Source: VRUE01 sp963728045
GTDB taxonomy: Bacteria > Actinomycetota > Thermoleophilia > Solirubrobacterales > 70-9
Assembly (NCBI GenBank): GCA_963728045.1
Contig: CAVSIE010000002.1
Span: 930,001-994,000 of the forward strand
DNA length: 64,000 bases
Reading direction: 5' to 3'
A program made the position numbers and the translations under genes. The notes under the pieces are model-generated. The model ran no database searches. It saw only the letters and a program-made list of their open reading frames with translations, and was not told the origin of the DNA. This document shows positions 43,580 to 51,765 of the stretch, piece after piece (the stretch's first letter is position 1; each line of letters opens with the position of its first letter).

Positions 43580-44754
43580 TGAATCCCCTGTGAGCGCTGG
43601 ATGTCTTCGACCAGCGAGACGGCATCGGAGCGGGAGCGAAGGTCGTGGCCGGTGACGGCGCCGCGACGGCGGGGCGGCAGCGCCTCGGTCTGAATCGGGC
43701 TCGCGTAGCGCTCCTCGTAGAGCTCGACGCCGAACGGCAGCTCGTAGGGCAGGCCGCGATAGAGCGCCACCCTGCCCGCCTCGTCGGTGCCGAGGAACCA
43801 GACCTGGCGGTTGCCGTACCAGGCGCCGAAGACGAGGGCGGCAATGAGGGCGAGGGCAGCGAGGGCCTTGACCGCGGTCCGCCCGCGCTTGCCACCGCTC
43901 TTCGCGGCGAGGACGGCGCGGCGCTCCCGCGCTGCCGCGGCGGCGGCTCGGCGGCGCACCTCGGTCGCGGTCAGGCCGGCCTCCTCCGCAGTGGAGCCGA
44001 TCAGCGTCGCTCCCTCCTGCGCGGGGGCGGGTGCGTCGGCGTCATCGAGGCGGAAGGCGAGAGCGGTGATGTTGTCCCGGCCGCCGACCCGGTTGGCCTC
44101 GTCGATCAAGGCGCGCACGGCGGCTTCAAGCGAGGTGGCGCCGCTCAGCAGCCGCGCGATCCGCTCGTCGTCGAGCATCGTGGTGAGGCCGTCGGAGCAG
44201 AGCAGGAAGACGTCGCCGGGCGCCGCGGGGACTGTCTGTACGTCGACCTCGACCTCGGGTTCGGGACCGAGAGCGCGGGTGATGATCGAGCGTTGCGGGT
44301 GATCCTCGGCCTGCGCCTCGGTGAGCTGGCCCTTGCGCCGCATCTCCTCGACCAGCGAGTGATCGCGGGTGAGGCGCTCGAGCTTGCCGCCGCGCAGGCG
44401 GTAGGCGCGACTGTCGCCGACGTGCCCGATCCCCACCTCTTCGCTCGGGGCGTTGACGATCGCCGCAGTGATCGTCGTCCCCATCCCCGCTCGCGAGGGG
44501 TCGGCGCGGGCAAGGTCATGGATTTGCCGGTTGGCGGCGGCAATCGTCTCCCGCAGCACCCGCTCGGGCGGCTCGTCGGGAAGATCGACGTCGAAGGCCT
44601 CAGCCGCTGCTTTCGAGGCGACCTCGCCGGCCTGCGCGCCGCCCATCCCGTCGGCGACGACGAAGATCGGCGCCCGTACGAAGAGCGCGTCCTCGTTGGC
44701 GTTGCGCTGGCGCCCGGTGTCGGTGCGAAAGGCCTGGTCGACGATCTTCAGCAC
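43576..44754 (-). CDS. pstP: PP2C-family Ser/Thr phosphatase
   Basis: 392 residues from GTG 44754. The PP2C domain (about 1-240) has all metal-binding aspartates: NEDALFV, VVADGMGGAQAGEVAS, GHVGDSRAYRLR, LLCSDGLTTML, GGRDNITALAF. A linker with an Arg/Ala-rich juxtamembrane stretch leads to a transmembrane helix (about 300-320, ALAALALIAALVFGAWY) and an outer domain of about 70 residues. It dephosphorylates kinase targets in the same operon. The gap to fhaB is 4 bp. Confidence 0.95.
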   Translation of the reverse strand: MLKIVDQAFRTDTGRQRNANEDALFVRAPIFVVADGMGGAQAGEVASKAAAEAFDVDLPDEPPERVLRETIAAANRQIHDLARADPSRAGMGTTITAAIVNAPSEEVGIGHVGDSRAYRLRGGKLERLTRDHSLVEEMRRKGQLTEAQAEDHPQRSIITRALGPEPEVEVDVQTVPAAPGDVFLLCSDGLTTMLDDERIARLLSGATSLEAAVRALIDEANRVGGRDNITALAFRLDDADAPAPAQEGATLIGSTAEEAGLTATEVRRRAAAAAARERRAVLAAKSGGKRGRTAVKALAALALIAALVFGAWYGNRQVWFLGTDEAGRVALYRGLPYELPFGVELYEERYASPIQTEALPPRRRGAVTGHDLRSRSDAVSLVEDIQRSQGIQ

Positions 44755-44758
44755 TCAG

Positions 44759-45232
44759 CTAGCTCCCCGACTCGTATCTGAACTCGGTGTCGCCGATCCG
44801 CACCACGTCGCCGTCGATCAGCTCCGCCTCGCCGTGGAGCGTCGCCTCGTTGAGGATCGTGCCGTTGGTCGATCTCATGTCCTCGACATAGGTGCGGCCC
44901 TCACGGGAGAAGATCCTTGCGTGCAGGCCGGAGGCGTAACGATCGTCGATCTGCACGTCAGCTTCGCCGGAGCGGCCGATCGAGAGCCCGCCGATCAGGT
45001 CGAAGCGCTCGCCGGCGGTGAGGCCGCCGCCACGCTCCACCACCAGCCAGGCTTCGGCCGCAGACGGGGCGTCGCCGAAGGCCGGGACGTGGTGGAAGCC
45101 GGTCGCGTCGGGGGCCGGGGCCATCGTCCGCCGCAGGTCCTTGAGCGCGCTGCGGGCGACCCAGAACAGGAAGAGATAGAGAACGGCGAGGAAGCCGAAC
45201 TTGAGCGCTACCGAGATCGGGTCGTAGTCCAC
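44759..45232 (-). CDS. fhaB: FHA-domain protein with N-terminal membrane anchor
   Basis: 157 residues. An N-terminal membrane helix (about 9-28, ALKFGFLAVLYLFLFWVA) precedes a C-terminal FHA domain with SIGRSGEADVQIDDRYASGLHARIF (in parts) and STNGTILN, the phosphothreonine-binding loops. In mycobacteria FhaB (FipA) links PknB-type kinases to wall synthesis and division. Same place and orientation here. Confidence 0.93.
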   Translation of the reverse strand: MDYDPISVALKFGFLAVLYLFLFWVARSALKDLRRTMAPAPDATGFHHVPAFGDAPSAAEAWLVVERGGGLTAGERFDLIGGLSIGRSGEADVQIDDRYASGLHARIFSREGRTYVEDMRSTNGTILNEATLHGEAELIDGDVVRIGDTEFRYESGS

Positions 45233-45283
45233 GCCAGCACCCTAATGACGGGCCCAGATCACCGCCATACTGCGTCCTCAGTC

Positions 45284-45308
45284 GCCTGAATAGCGCTGCT
45301 ATTCAGGC
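45284..45308 (-). terminator. Strong hairpin between fhaA and fhaB
   Basis: GCCTGAATAGC-GCT-GCTATTCAGGC, an 11-bp perfect stem with a 3-base loop. It lies in the 127-bp gap 52 nt beyond the fhaA stop. With no T-tract it may be an attenuator, processing site or transcript-stability element that separates fhaA from the rest of the operon. Confidence 0.5.
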
Positions 45309-45359
45309 TCCTTGCGTCCTTGTCTGGCGGCGCCTGGACCTCGTCCTTAGAGTGCTGGG

Positions 45360-46124
45360 TCACTGCTCGACGTCGAACTGGAAGGTCGTCGTGCCCAGGG
45401 TCACCCGATCACCCGGGCTGAGCCGGGTCGAGGAGACCCGCCGGCCGTTCACCTTGACCCCGTTGGTCGAGCCGAGGTCGGCAATCGTCCACTCGCCCGA
45501 GCCGGCTTGGCGCAGCTCGGCGTGGTGACGCGAGACGTTCGGGTCGCGCAGCACGCAGTCCGCGTCCTTGGAGCGCCCGATCGTGGCGCGCGGGCCCTCG
45601 AGCACGTAGCGGCGATCGTCGAGCCCAACCACCGCCCTGGTCGCGACGGCGGTGGTGGGCTGAGCCGGCGCCTTGGCAGCGCTCTCGCGCACTGCCGAGT
45701 AGACCATCGTGTGGCCCTCCTCGCCCTGGCGCGGGCTCTCGCCCTCGTGCGCGGGTGGCTTGACCAGCCGCGTCTGGATCCCAAACTCGCCGAGGCGGAG
45801 CCGCTCATCGGTCTTGAACTCGACCGCCGGCCGGGTCAGCAGGTCGTAGCTCCTGCGCCGCGCGTGCTCCAACAGGTAGCCGGAGAGCTCCTGCTCGAGC
45901 GAGCGCTCATATCCCTCCAGCTTGGCCCGGTCCGCCTTGGAGAGGTAGACGGTGTACTCGTTGGGGACGTAGACACGGGCGATGCCGGCGGTCTTGTGCG
46001 CATCCATCTCCTTGGCCAGCTTGCGGGCCAGCTCGACCGGCTGCACCTCGGAGCTGAAGGCGCGGCTGAACACCCCCTCGACGAGGCCTTCTATCCGACT
46101 CTCGAGGTTGCGTAGAACGCTGAT
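45360..46124 (-). CDS. fhaA: FhaA: DUF3662 plus FHA domain protein (apparent ATC start)
   Basis: 254 residues if translation starts at the ATC at 46122-46124. That codon begins the conserved FhaA N-terminus (SVLRNLESRIEGLVEGVFSRAF) and AAGGAG lies 7 nt upstream, ideal spacing; no ATG, GTG or TTG occurs in frame nearby. The first conventional start, GTG 46073, would delete 17 conserved residues and has no ribosome site. N-terminal DUF3662 domain (about 1-120) and C-terminal FHA domain (ATIGRSKDADCVLRDPNVSRHH, STNGVKVNGRRV, in parts). FhaA homologues bind PknB-phosphorylated partners such as MviN in wall synthesis. Confidence 0.88.
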   Translation of the reverse strand: MSVLRNLESRIEGLVEGVFSRAFSSEVQPVELARKLAKEMDAHKTAGIARVYVPNEYTVYLSKADRAKLEGYERSLEQELSGYLLEHARRRSYDLLTRPAVEFKTDERLRLGEFGIQTRLVKPPAHEGESPRQGEEGHTMVYSAVRESAAKAPAQPTTAVATRAVVGLDDRRYVLEGPRATIGRSKDADCVLRDPNVSRHHAELRQAGSGEWTIADLGSTNGVKVNGRRVSSTRLSPGDRVTLGTTTFQFDVEQ

Positions 46125-46175
46125 CGAATGGCTCCTTTTCGCACGCCCTGCGGGTGGCCGCGAACGCGCTGAATC

Positions 46176-47090
46176 CTACGGGAGGAAAACCCCGTGACCG
46201 GTCGCGAGCCAGGCTCCGAGCAGCGCGGCGGCGGCGGCAACCCCCACGCGCAGGCCCAGCGGCCGGGTTGCGCCGGGAAGATGGTCTGAGAGCGCCTCGA
46301 GCGAATCCTCGATCGCGGCGCCCAGCTGCTCGAGCGGCGGGCGGCGCGAGGGGCGCGAGTCGAGGCAGGCGTCGACGGCTGTGGTCAGCTCAGCGGGTAG
46401 GTCGGGGCGGAGCCGCCGCAGGGACCGGACACGAGCTCCGATCGCCCGCGCCGTGGCCGCGGGGGTAGAGCGGCGGTGCGGGTTCTCGCCACTCCAGCAC
46501 TCGTACAGGGTCAGCGCCAGCGAGTAGACATCGGTCTCCGGGCCGGCCGCCCGACCTTCCGCCTGCTCCGGCGACATGTAGGCGAGGGTGCCGACGACGT
46601 CGCCGGGAGCGGTGAGTGAGGCGCCGTCGGCAAGGCGGGCGACGCCGAAGTCCATCAGCTTGGCCCGCGGTTCGCCCTCGGTGACCTGGACGTTCTGCGG
46701 CTTTATGTCGCGGTGGACGACGCCACGCGAGTGAGCGTGGTCAAGCGCCTCGCAGAGATCCGCGCCGATCTCGCCGATCTCGCGGTCGCTCAGCTCGCCT
46801 TCACGGGCCAGGCGGGCGAGGGTGTCGCCCTCGACCAGCTCGGTTACGAGCAGGGCGTTGCCGTCCTCCTCGCCAAGCTCGTAGAGCGTCACGATCCCCG
46901 GATGGTTCAGCCGTGCCGCGGCCTGGGCCTCACGCAGCACACGGCTGCCGGCCTCTCCCGGGGACTCGATCGCCTTGACCGCCACCGGCCGCTCGAGGCG
47001 TCCATCCCAGGCCTCGTAGACGACGCCAAAGCCGCCGCTGCCGATGCGGCGCTCGATCAAGAAGCGGTTGAGGACGAGTGAACCGACCAA
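46176..47090 (-). CDS. Ser/Thr protein kinase with C-terminal membrane anchor
   Basis: About 304 residues from the TTG at 47090 (VGSLVLNRFLIERRIGSGGFG follows); no ATG/GTG start fits and the open frame further upstream is not coding-like. Kinase domain: GSGGFGVVYEAWD, VAVKAIE, HRDIKPQNVQV, DFGVARL, GTLAYMSPEQA, DVYSLALTLYECW. A C-terminal hydrophobic stretch (GVAAAAALLGAWLATG) could anchor it. It is divergent from the CARDB gene with only 56 bp between start codons. No sensory domain is present. Confidence 0.85.
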   Translation of the reverse strand: MVGSLVLNRFLIERRIGSGGFGVVYEAWDGRLERPVAVKAIESPGEAGSRVLREAQAAARLNHPGIVTLYELGEEDGNALLVTELVEGDTLARLAREGELSDREIGEIGADLCEALDHAHSRGVVHRDIKPQNVQVTEGEPRAKLMDFGVARLADGASLTAPGDVVGTLAYMSPEQAEGRAAGPETDVYSLALTLYECWSGENPHRRSTPAATARAIGARVRSLRRLRPDLPAELTTAVDACLDSRPSRRPPLEQLGAAIEDSLEALSDHLPGATRPLGLRVGVAAAAALLGAWLATGHGVFLP

Positions 47091-47146
47091 AGCATTCTTC
47101 GACTTCGCCGCGAATCCGCTTCCTCCTGCGACATACTCCCTGCACC

Positions 47147-48184
47147 TTGGAGGATTTCCCAGCAGCTCGGTCGGAGCGGAGGCGGCGTGCGCCCCGTCGG
47201 CCGGAGCGACAGCAGATCTTGATCCGCCGCGGGCTCGCCCTCGGCGCGGGGCTGCTGGTCCTGATCCTGATCGTGCTGGGAGTGAGGGGCTGCCTCGACG
47301 CACGCAAGAACAGGGCGCTGGGCGACTACGCCGACGACGTCACCCAAATCGTCGATGAGACGGACCAGACCAGCAAAGCATTCTTCGGCAAGCTGGAAGA
47401 CCCCGGCAGCCTCTCGGTAACCGACTTCGTCGACGAGGTGAGCGCCGACCGCAGCGCGATGGACAACTACGCCGGCCGCATCGACGGGCTCGACGCCCCC
47501 GGCGACATGAGGGACGCGCAGGACAACCTCGAGCTCGTCTACCAGCTGCGCAGCAGCGCGATGGGAGAGATCGCCGACCGGATGAGCACCGCGCTCGGTG
47601 ACGTGGGCTCGGAGCGGGCGATGGCGATCATCGCCAACCAGATGCAGCTCCTGCACGCAAGCGACGTCCTCTACGAATCGGTGGTGCGGCCGGAAATCGA
47701 CGGAGTCCTCGCCGACAACGGGATCTCGGGCAGCGGCGTGCCGGAGAGCGCCTTCGTCCCGGACGGGATCAGGTGGCTCGACGAGGCCGAAGTGAGCGCC
47801 GCGCTCGGCACTCTCAGCGCCGGTGGCGGCGAAACGTCGGGGATACACGGGCTCGGGCTCGCCGGCGTCAGCGTCAACGGCGCCGAACTCGTTGAAGGTG
47901 GGGCGACCGGCGTAGTCGGCGAAGGAGCCCCGGAAGTCGAAGTGCAGGTGGAAAACCAGGGTGAATCGACCGAGAACGAAGTGACCGTCTCGGTGACCGT
48001 GAACGGCAGCAACACGCTCCAGCAGGACATCAGCAGCATCGGCTCCCTCGAAATCCAGAGCGCCTCAATCCCCCTCACGCCGGCGCCGAAAGGCGAGGTG
48101 ACGCTCGAAGTGGAAGCCCAGCCGGTTCCCGGCGAGCGGGTCTCCACCAACAACAAAGCCAGCTACACGGTCGTCTTCGAATAA
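47147..48184 (+). CDS. Membrane-anchored CARDB-domain protein
   Basis: 345 residues from the TTG at 47147; CATACT lies 9 nt upstream and there is no Shine-Dalgarno, so a leaderless mRNA is likely. A basic start (RSERRRRAPRRPERQQ) precedes a transmembrane helix at about 28-47. The middle is helical (KAFFGKLEDPGSLSVTDFV ...). The C-terminus (about 245-345) is a CARDB-like beta-sandwich (EVEVQVENQGESTENEVTVSVTVNG, in parts, ending NNKASYTVVFE), an adhesion-type extracellular fold. Followed 3 bp later by pheA. Confidence 0.8.
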   Translation: MEDFPAARSERRRRAPRRPERQQILIRRGLALGAGLLVLILIVLGVRGCLDARKNRALGDYADDVTQIVDETDQTSKAFFGKLEDPGSLSVTDFVDEVSADRSAMDNYAGRIDGLDAPGDMRDAQDNLELVYQLRSSAMGEIADRMSTALGDVGSERAMAIIANQMQLLHASDVLYESVVRPEIDGVLADNGISGSGVPESAFVPDGIRWLDEAEVSAALGTLSAGGGETSGIHGLGLAGVSVNGAELVEGGATGVVGEGAPEVEVQVENQGESTENEVTVSVTVNGSNTLQQDISSIGSLEIQSASIPLTPAPKGEVTLEVEAQPVPGERVSTNNKASYTVVFE

Positions 48185-48187
48185 GTC

Positions 48188-49027
48188 GTGCAGCGCTTCG
48201 CCTTCCTAGGGCCGGCGGGGACCTTCACCGAAGACGCGCTGGCGGAGGCGGCGGGCGGCGAGGAGTTCGAGGCGCTGCGCACGGCGACCGTGCCCGACGC
48301 GATCCTCGCGGTGGAGCGTGGCGAAGCCGACCGGGCTCTGGTTCCGTTCGAGAACTCGATCGAGGGATCGGTGCGGAGCACGCTCGACGCGCTCGCCTTC
48401 GAAGCCGAAGGGGTGACGATCGTCGGCGAGCACGACTACGCGGTGCGCGCTCACCTGATCGCACGGCGAGCGCTCGAGCTGGAGCTGATCGAGGCGGTGC
48501 TCTCCCACCCGCAGCCGCTCGCGCAGTGCGCCCGCTTCCTACGGGAGCAGCTGCCGCAGGCGGAGCGACGCAGCGTCAGCAGCACCGCCGAGGCAATCCG
48601 GCTCGTCAGCGAGGCCGACGAGCCCTGGGCGGCGATCGGGGCGAGGGCGGCGGCTGAGCTCTACGGCTGCACGATCCTGCGCGAGGGGATCGAGGACGAG
48701 GCCGACAACGTCACCCGCTTCGTCTGGATCGCGCCGGCGGGGGTTGAGCCCGCGGGCGAGGGGGCGTGGAAGACGTCGCTGGTCTTCTCCGAGCTGGGCG
48801 AGGACCATCCGGGGGCGCTGGTCGAGGCGTTGCAGGAGTTCTCGACCCGCTCCGTCAATCTCTCCCGGATCGAGTCCCGGCCCCTGCGACAGGGCCTAGG
48901 CCGCTACATGTTCTTCTGTGATCTGGAAGGAGCGGCGTCAGACCCAGTGGTCGCCGAGGCAGTCGCTGGGCTGCGTGAGAAGGCCGCGTCGGTGCGAATC
49001 CTCGGCTCGTATCCGGTCGCTGCGTAG
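48188..49027 (+). CDS. pheA: Prephenate dehydratase
   Basis: 279 residues from a GTG. It converts prephenate to phenylpyruvate in phenylalanine synthesis. PDT motifs: FLGPAGTFTEDALAEA, ALVPFENSIEGSV, HPQPLAQCARFLRE, and DNVTRFVWIA (Thr of the TRF motif). The C-terminal ACT domain (about 195-279) carries KTSLVFSELGEDHPGALVEAL and the Phe-binding ESRP in SRIESRPLRQGLGRYMFF, so feedback inhibition by phenylalanine is expected. Monofunctional: no chorismate mutase domain. Confidence 0.96.
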   Translation: MQRFAFLGPAGTFTEDALAEAAGGEEFEALRTATVPDAILAVERGEADRALVPFENSIEGSVRSTLDALAFEAEGVTIVGEHDYAVRAHLIARRALELELIEAVLSHPQPLAQCARFLREQLPQAERRSVSSTAEAIRLVSEADEPWAAIGARAAAELYGCTILREGIEDEADNVTRFVWIAPAGVEPAGEGAWKTSLVFSELGEDHPGALVEALQEFSTRSVNLSRIESRPLRQGLGRYMFFCDLEGAASDPVVAEAVAGLREKAASVRILGSYPVAA

Positions 49028-49041
49028 AATTCCCGAGCAAG

Positions 49042-49548
49042 ATGGCACGCGTCCTTGTATTGAACGCGACGTATGAGCCGATCAACGTATGCACGTTGAG
49101 AAGGGCGACTGTGCTGCTGTTGAAGGAAAAGGCCGAGATGCTGGAGCGGCGCGAGGGCGCGATCCATTCCGAGCGTATGACGCTGGAGCGGCCAGACGTG
49201 ATCCGGCTCGTCAGCTACGTGCGGATCCCGCGCGAGGCGCACAGACGCAAGATCACGCGCCGGGCTGTGCTGGCGCGTGATTCCTGGACGTGCCAGTACT
49301 GCGGCGCGCGCAAATCGCGCCTCACGGTCGACCACGTAATTCCCCGCAGCCGGGGAGGCAAATCCGTCTGGGAGAACATCGTCGCCGCCTGCGCTGCCTG
49401 CAACCGCCGCAAGGGCAACCGACTCCCCCGCGAGATCCAGATGCATCCCCAAAAGCGCCCCAAGGCCCCCGGCCCCAACGTCTTCATCCAGGTGGCAAGT
49501 CCCAGCATTCCCGCCGCCTGGCAGCAGTATCTGCCCGCAGCGGCATAG
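49042..49548 (+). CDS. HNH endonuclease family protein
   Basis: 168 residues. The zinc-finger HNH core is CQYCGARKSRLTVDHVIPRSRGGKS ... CAACNRRKGNRLP (read in parts): two CxxC pairs bind zinc and DHV supplies the catalytic His. The N-terminal half (VLNATYEPINVCTLRRATVLLLKEKAE) is the conserved part of the actinobacterial/cyanobacterial HNH family. Function is not established; it is widely chromosomal and not associated here with a mobile element. Confidence 0.9.
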   Translation: MARVLVLNATYEPINVCTLRRATVLLLKEKAEMLERREGAIHSERMTLERPDVIRLVSYVRIPREAHRRKITRRAVLARDSWTCQYCGARKSRLTVDHVIPRSRGGKSVWENIVAACAACNRRKGNRLPREIQMHPQKRPKAPGPNVFIQVASPSIPAAWQQYLPAAA

Positions 49549-49925
49549 GGCCGCTGAAAGGGGTCCCCCGACCGAAGCGTTCGAGTGGAACCGCGAAGAG
49601 GCGCTGACAGTCTCCTAGCGTCACCCGCGCCCGGCTCGAGCCAAGGGCGGGCACAGCTGAGACCACTGCCCGGGTCCCCGTCTGCGCAGGCCAAAGGCGC
49701 ATCCTCCGTAGGGGGCAGAAGCTCGACCGTCAGCCCCCTCCAAGTCAGGGCGCTGGGCAGGGCGGCCCCGATGCCACTGCCCGACGCAGAGGGGAGGGAG
49801 CGGGGCGCCCAACCCCGCAAGAAGAGGCGCGATCTGCGATCGCCTTCACCGGCCCGGCGCTGAGTGCCGCTTCACGCCTCCCCTTCGTCTATACCTGACA
49901 GCAAAGACGGCTGGACGGCGCTCAG
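49549..49925. other. 377-bp gap without a supported gene
   Basis: GC-rich, with open frames in several phases but no ribosome site, domain or coding bias. Short inverted repeats occur (GGCTCGAGCC near 49636; AGGGGGTCCC-type stem after the HNH stop). I see no tRNA, RNase P or SRP RNA signature. Confidence 0.5.
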
Positions 49926-50274
49926 GTGGCAAGGCGTTCCCACCGACACGAGGAACTGGTCCTCTTCGCGATGAACTCCGACCCGCTGGAAGGCAAGCTC
50001 TTCTTCGACTGGGCGCTCGCCGGCATCGACCCAAGCCTCCGGGAAATCGAGGCCGGCAAGCTGCCGAGGGGGCGATCCTCGGCCGCAACAGCTTCGGGCA
50101 GAGGGGCTATTCGGTCTTTCCGTCCAGGGTGAAGCGGAACCTACATCTTGGCCCTCTTCGCGCTCCCTGAGTGGCTCGCCGGCACGGGGCTTTGATCCCC
50201 ACCAGCTGCGCCCTGGAAGTGCTCGATACGTCGGGCCTGATGGCCGCCTCCTACAGCCGCTGGGGATAACAGCA
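49926..50274 (+). pseudogene. Decayed coding relic, copy A
   Basis: A fragmentary frame (HEELVLFAMNSDPLEGKLFFDWALAG) runs to about 50090, after which reading continues in other frames. Near the end FDPHQLRP ... VLDTSGLMAASYSR can be read with shifts, matching FDPRKLRPRVLDIGHVGLMAASYNR at 51382-51465 downstream. No family is recognised. It is probably the remains of a gene duplicated together with the neighbouring secreted-protein locus. Confidence 0.4.
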
Positions 50275-50402
50275 GTTAGAAGACACCGCCGGGGAAGGCT
50301 TGACCTTGGCTCGCGGGGGGCGCATGCTCACTGAGCACGCATCTAGTTCGTGCTCGCCGTAGCTCATGTCGCCAACCACCCAAGTTGGGAGGAAGCAAGA
50401 TG
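50150..50402 (+). repeat. Direct duplication, copy A (relic tail plus leader of the TTA-rich gene)
   Basis: Aligns with 51340-51590. Shared blocks include GGCCTGATGGCCGCCTCCTA, GTTAGAAG, the 18-base CCGTAGCTCATGTCGCCA, and a purine-rich ribosome site followed by ATGAG. Overall identity by eye is roughly three quarters, so the duplication is old. Confidence 0.7.
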
Positions 50403-51197
50403 AGAAACGGCAAACATGGGTTGAGAGCGATTGTCCTGGGGATCGTCGTGCTCGGCGCGATGGCGTTCGCCGCTGGCGCTCAGGCGCAGACGCATGAAGA
50501 ATTATTAAAAGCACATATGGCGCACAACAAATCTGGTGGCCTGTTAAACCCCAATCCCTTAGCGCACCAAAAAGAACCACTCGGCCAGTTCTTAGTCAAC
50601 TTAGGAGCCGCCTTATTAGCGACCATCGTGGCAGCGCTGGAAGGGACACGTGTACTTTTAATTGCTGGCAGGAGCCTCGAAGTACGGTGCACTGGACTTG
50701 GACTTATCGGGGCGAAAATCGACAGCTCGACGGACGCATTAGGTGAAGTCCAATTCACCGGCTGTAAAGTATTCGATCATAAAACGTTAAACGAACTGCC
50801 TAATTGTCAACTAAAAGAGTTAGAAACGATCCGGATGGCGTTTTCAGTCTTACCAATGCGACATGGGGGAGAGGCCTTCCTCCTATTCGAGGGGCGAGCA
50901 CTAACCCACCAAGAAGGATTAGAAGCAGGATTAGAAGGGGGACTTCCTCCCTTTGCTTTCGTTTCGTTTAAACCGGGTATCGGTTGCACGCTGCCATTAA
51001 ACAACCCGGTCTCGGGTAAATTTGTCGCCTTAGTCGGAGCATTAGACGCGGTTACGCAGTCGATTTCACTCAGCGAAGGCATTCAGTTATTACTCGGAGC
51101 CTTACTAAATTTCGGTGGATTCCCTGCTTACTACACGGCTAAAGTAACGGTCGAACTCTCCGGTGCACACGCTGGCCAGAAACTTGGAATCCATTAA
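50400..51197 (+). CDS. Secreted protein of unknown function with 21 TTA leucine codons
   Basis: 265 residues; ATG 50400 preceded by GGGAGGAAG. Signal peptide at 1-30 (LRAIVLGIVVLGAMAFAAGAQA) in normal high-GC codons. The mature part has four Cys in two likely pairs (VRCTGLGL, FTGCKVF, NCQLKEL, GIGCTLP) and a glycine-rich beta pattern, like an abundant family of small exported proteins in related genomes. From residue 35 on, leucine is written mostly as TTA (21 by my count), with A/T-ending codons for Lys, Glu and Gly too. Codon use thus switches exactly after the signal peptide. It is flanked by a duplicated leader. Confidence 0.85.
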   Translation: MRNGKHGLRAIVLGIVVLGAMAFAAGAQAQTHEELLKAHMAHNKSGGLLNPNPLAHQKEPLGQFLVNLGAALLATIVAALEGTRVLLIAGRSLEVRCTGLGLIGAKIDSSTDALGEVQFTGCKVFDHKTLNELPNCQLKELETIRMAFSVLPMRHGGEAFLLFEGRALTHQEGLEAGLEGGLPPFAFVSFKPGIGCTLPLNNPVSGKFVALVGALDAVTQSISLSEGIQLLLGALLNFGGFPAYYTAKVTVELSGAHAGQKLGIH

Positions 51198-51339
51198 GCA
51201 CTAACGAAAAGTAGCAAACAGACGCTTGCAAAAAGAACCGCCCAACCATCAGGTGAACATCCGCGCGGTCCGGAGCAGGCTCAGAGAAGGGGGCAAGAAG
51301 TAGGAAGCAGAAAGAAGGACTTTAAACCGGGCCGCAGAG

Positions 51340-51590
51340 AGTCCTCTTTGCGCTCACCGAGCGGCTCTCGCCACCAAGAGCTTTGACCCGCGCAAGCTGC
51401 GCCCGAGGGTGCTCGATATCGGGCACGTCGGCCTGATGGCCGCCTCCTACAACCGCTCGGCATAGCGGCGGTTAGAAGGCATCGCTATGAGGGGCTGCGC
51501 CTTCTCTAGCGGGGAACGCCATGCTTGGCTGAGCGCGAAGCCGCTGGCCGTAGCTCATGTCGCCAGCACAAGTAGGGGAAGAGCAAATGA
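51340..51590 (+). repeat. Direct duplication, copy B, leading to a dead start codon
   Basis: Second copy of 50150-50402. The relic tail reads SFDPRKLRPRVLDIGHVGLM, then AASYNR and stop, followed by an ACCGCTCGGCATAGCGGCGGT stem and the conserved leader. The ATG at 51587 opens only 10 codons before TGA, so the second secreted-protein gene has been lost. The remaining gap (51198-51339 and 51591-51765) holds nothing else I can support. Confidence 0.65.
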
Positions 51591-51765
51591 GCCTGAGTGG
51601 CCGCTTCGCGGTCTCATGATGACTCTGCGGAGCCGCTTCGCGAGGCTCTGGAAACCCTTCAGCGCACCCTTAAGCCCCAACCCGCTTCGATAGCCGGAGT
51701 GCTGCGCCGGGGTGTGACAGATAGCTGCTTGCGGTCGTCGGCCTTACAAGCCAGCGGTGCGCTTT

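Noticed and set aside
49585..49863. Small Arg/Pro-rich open frame after the HNH gene
   Set aside because: No ribosome site, no domain and shadow-like composition; open frames of this size are common in GC-rich DNA.
49549..50399. Mobile element or integrase explaining the duplicated TTA locus
   Set aside because: No transposase, integrase or terminal repeats flank the duplication.
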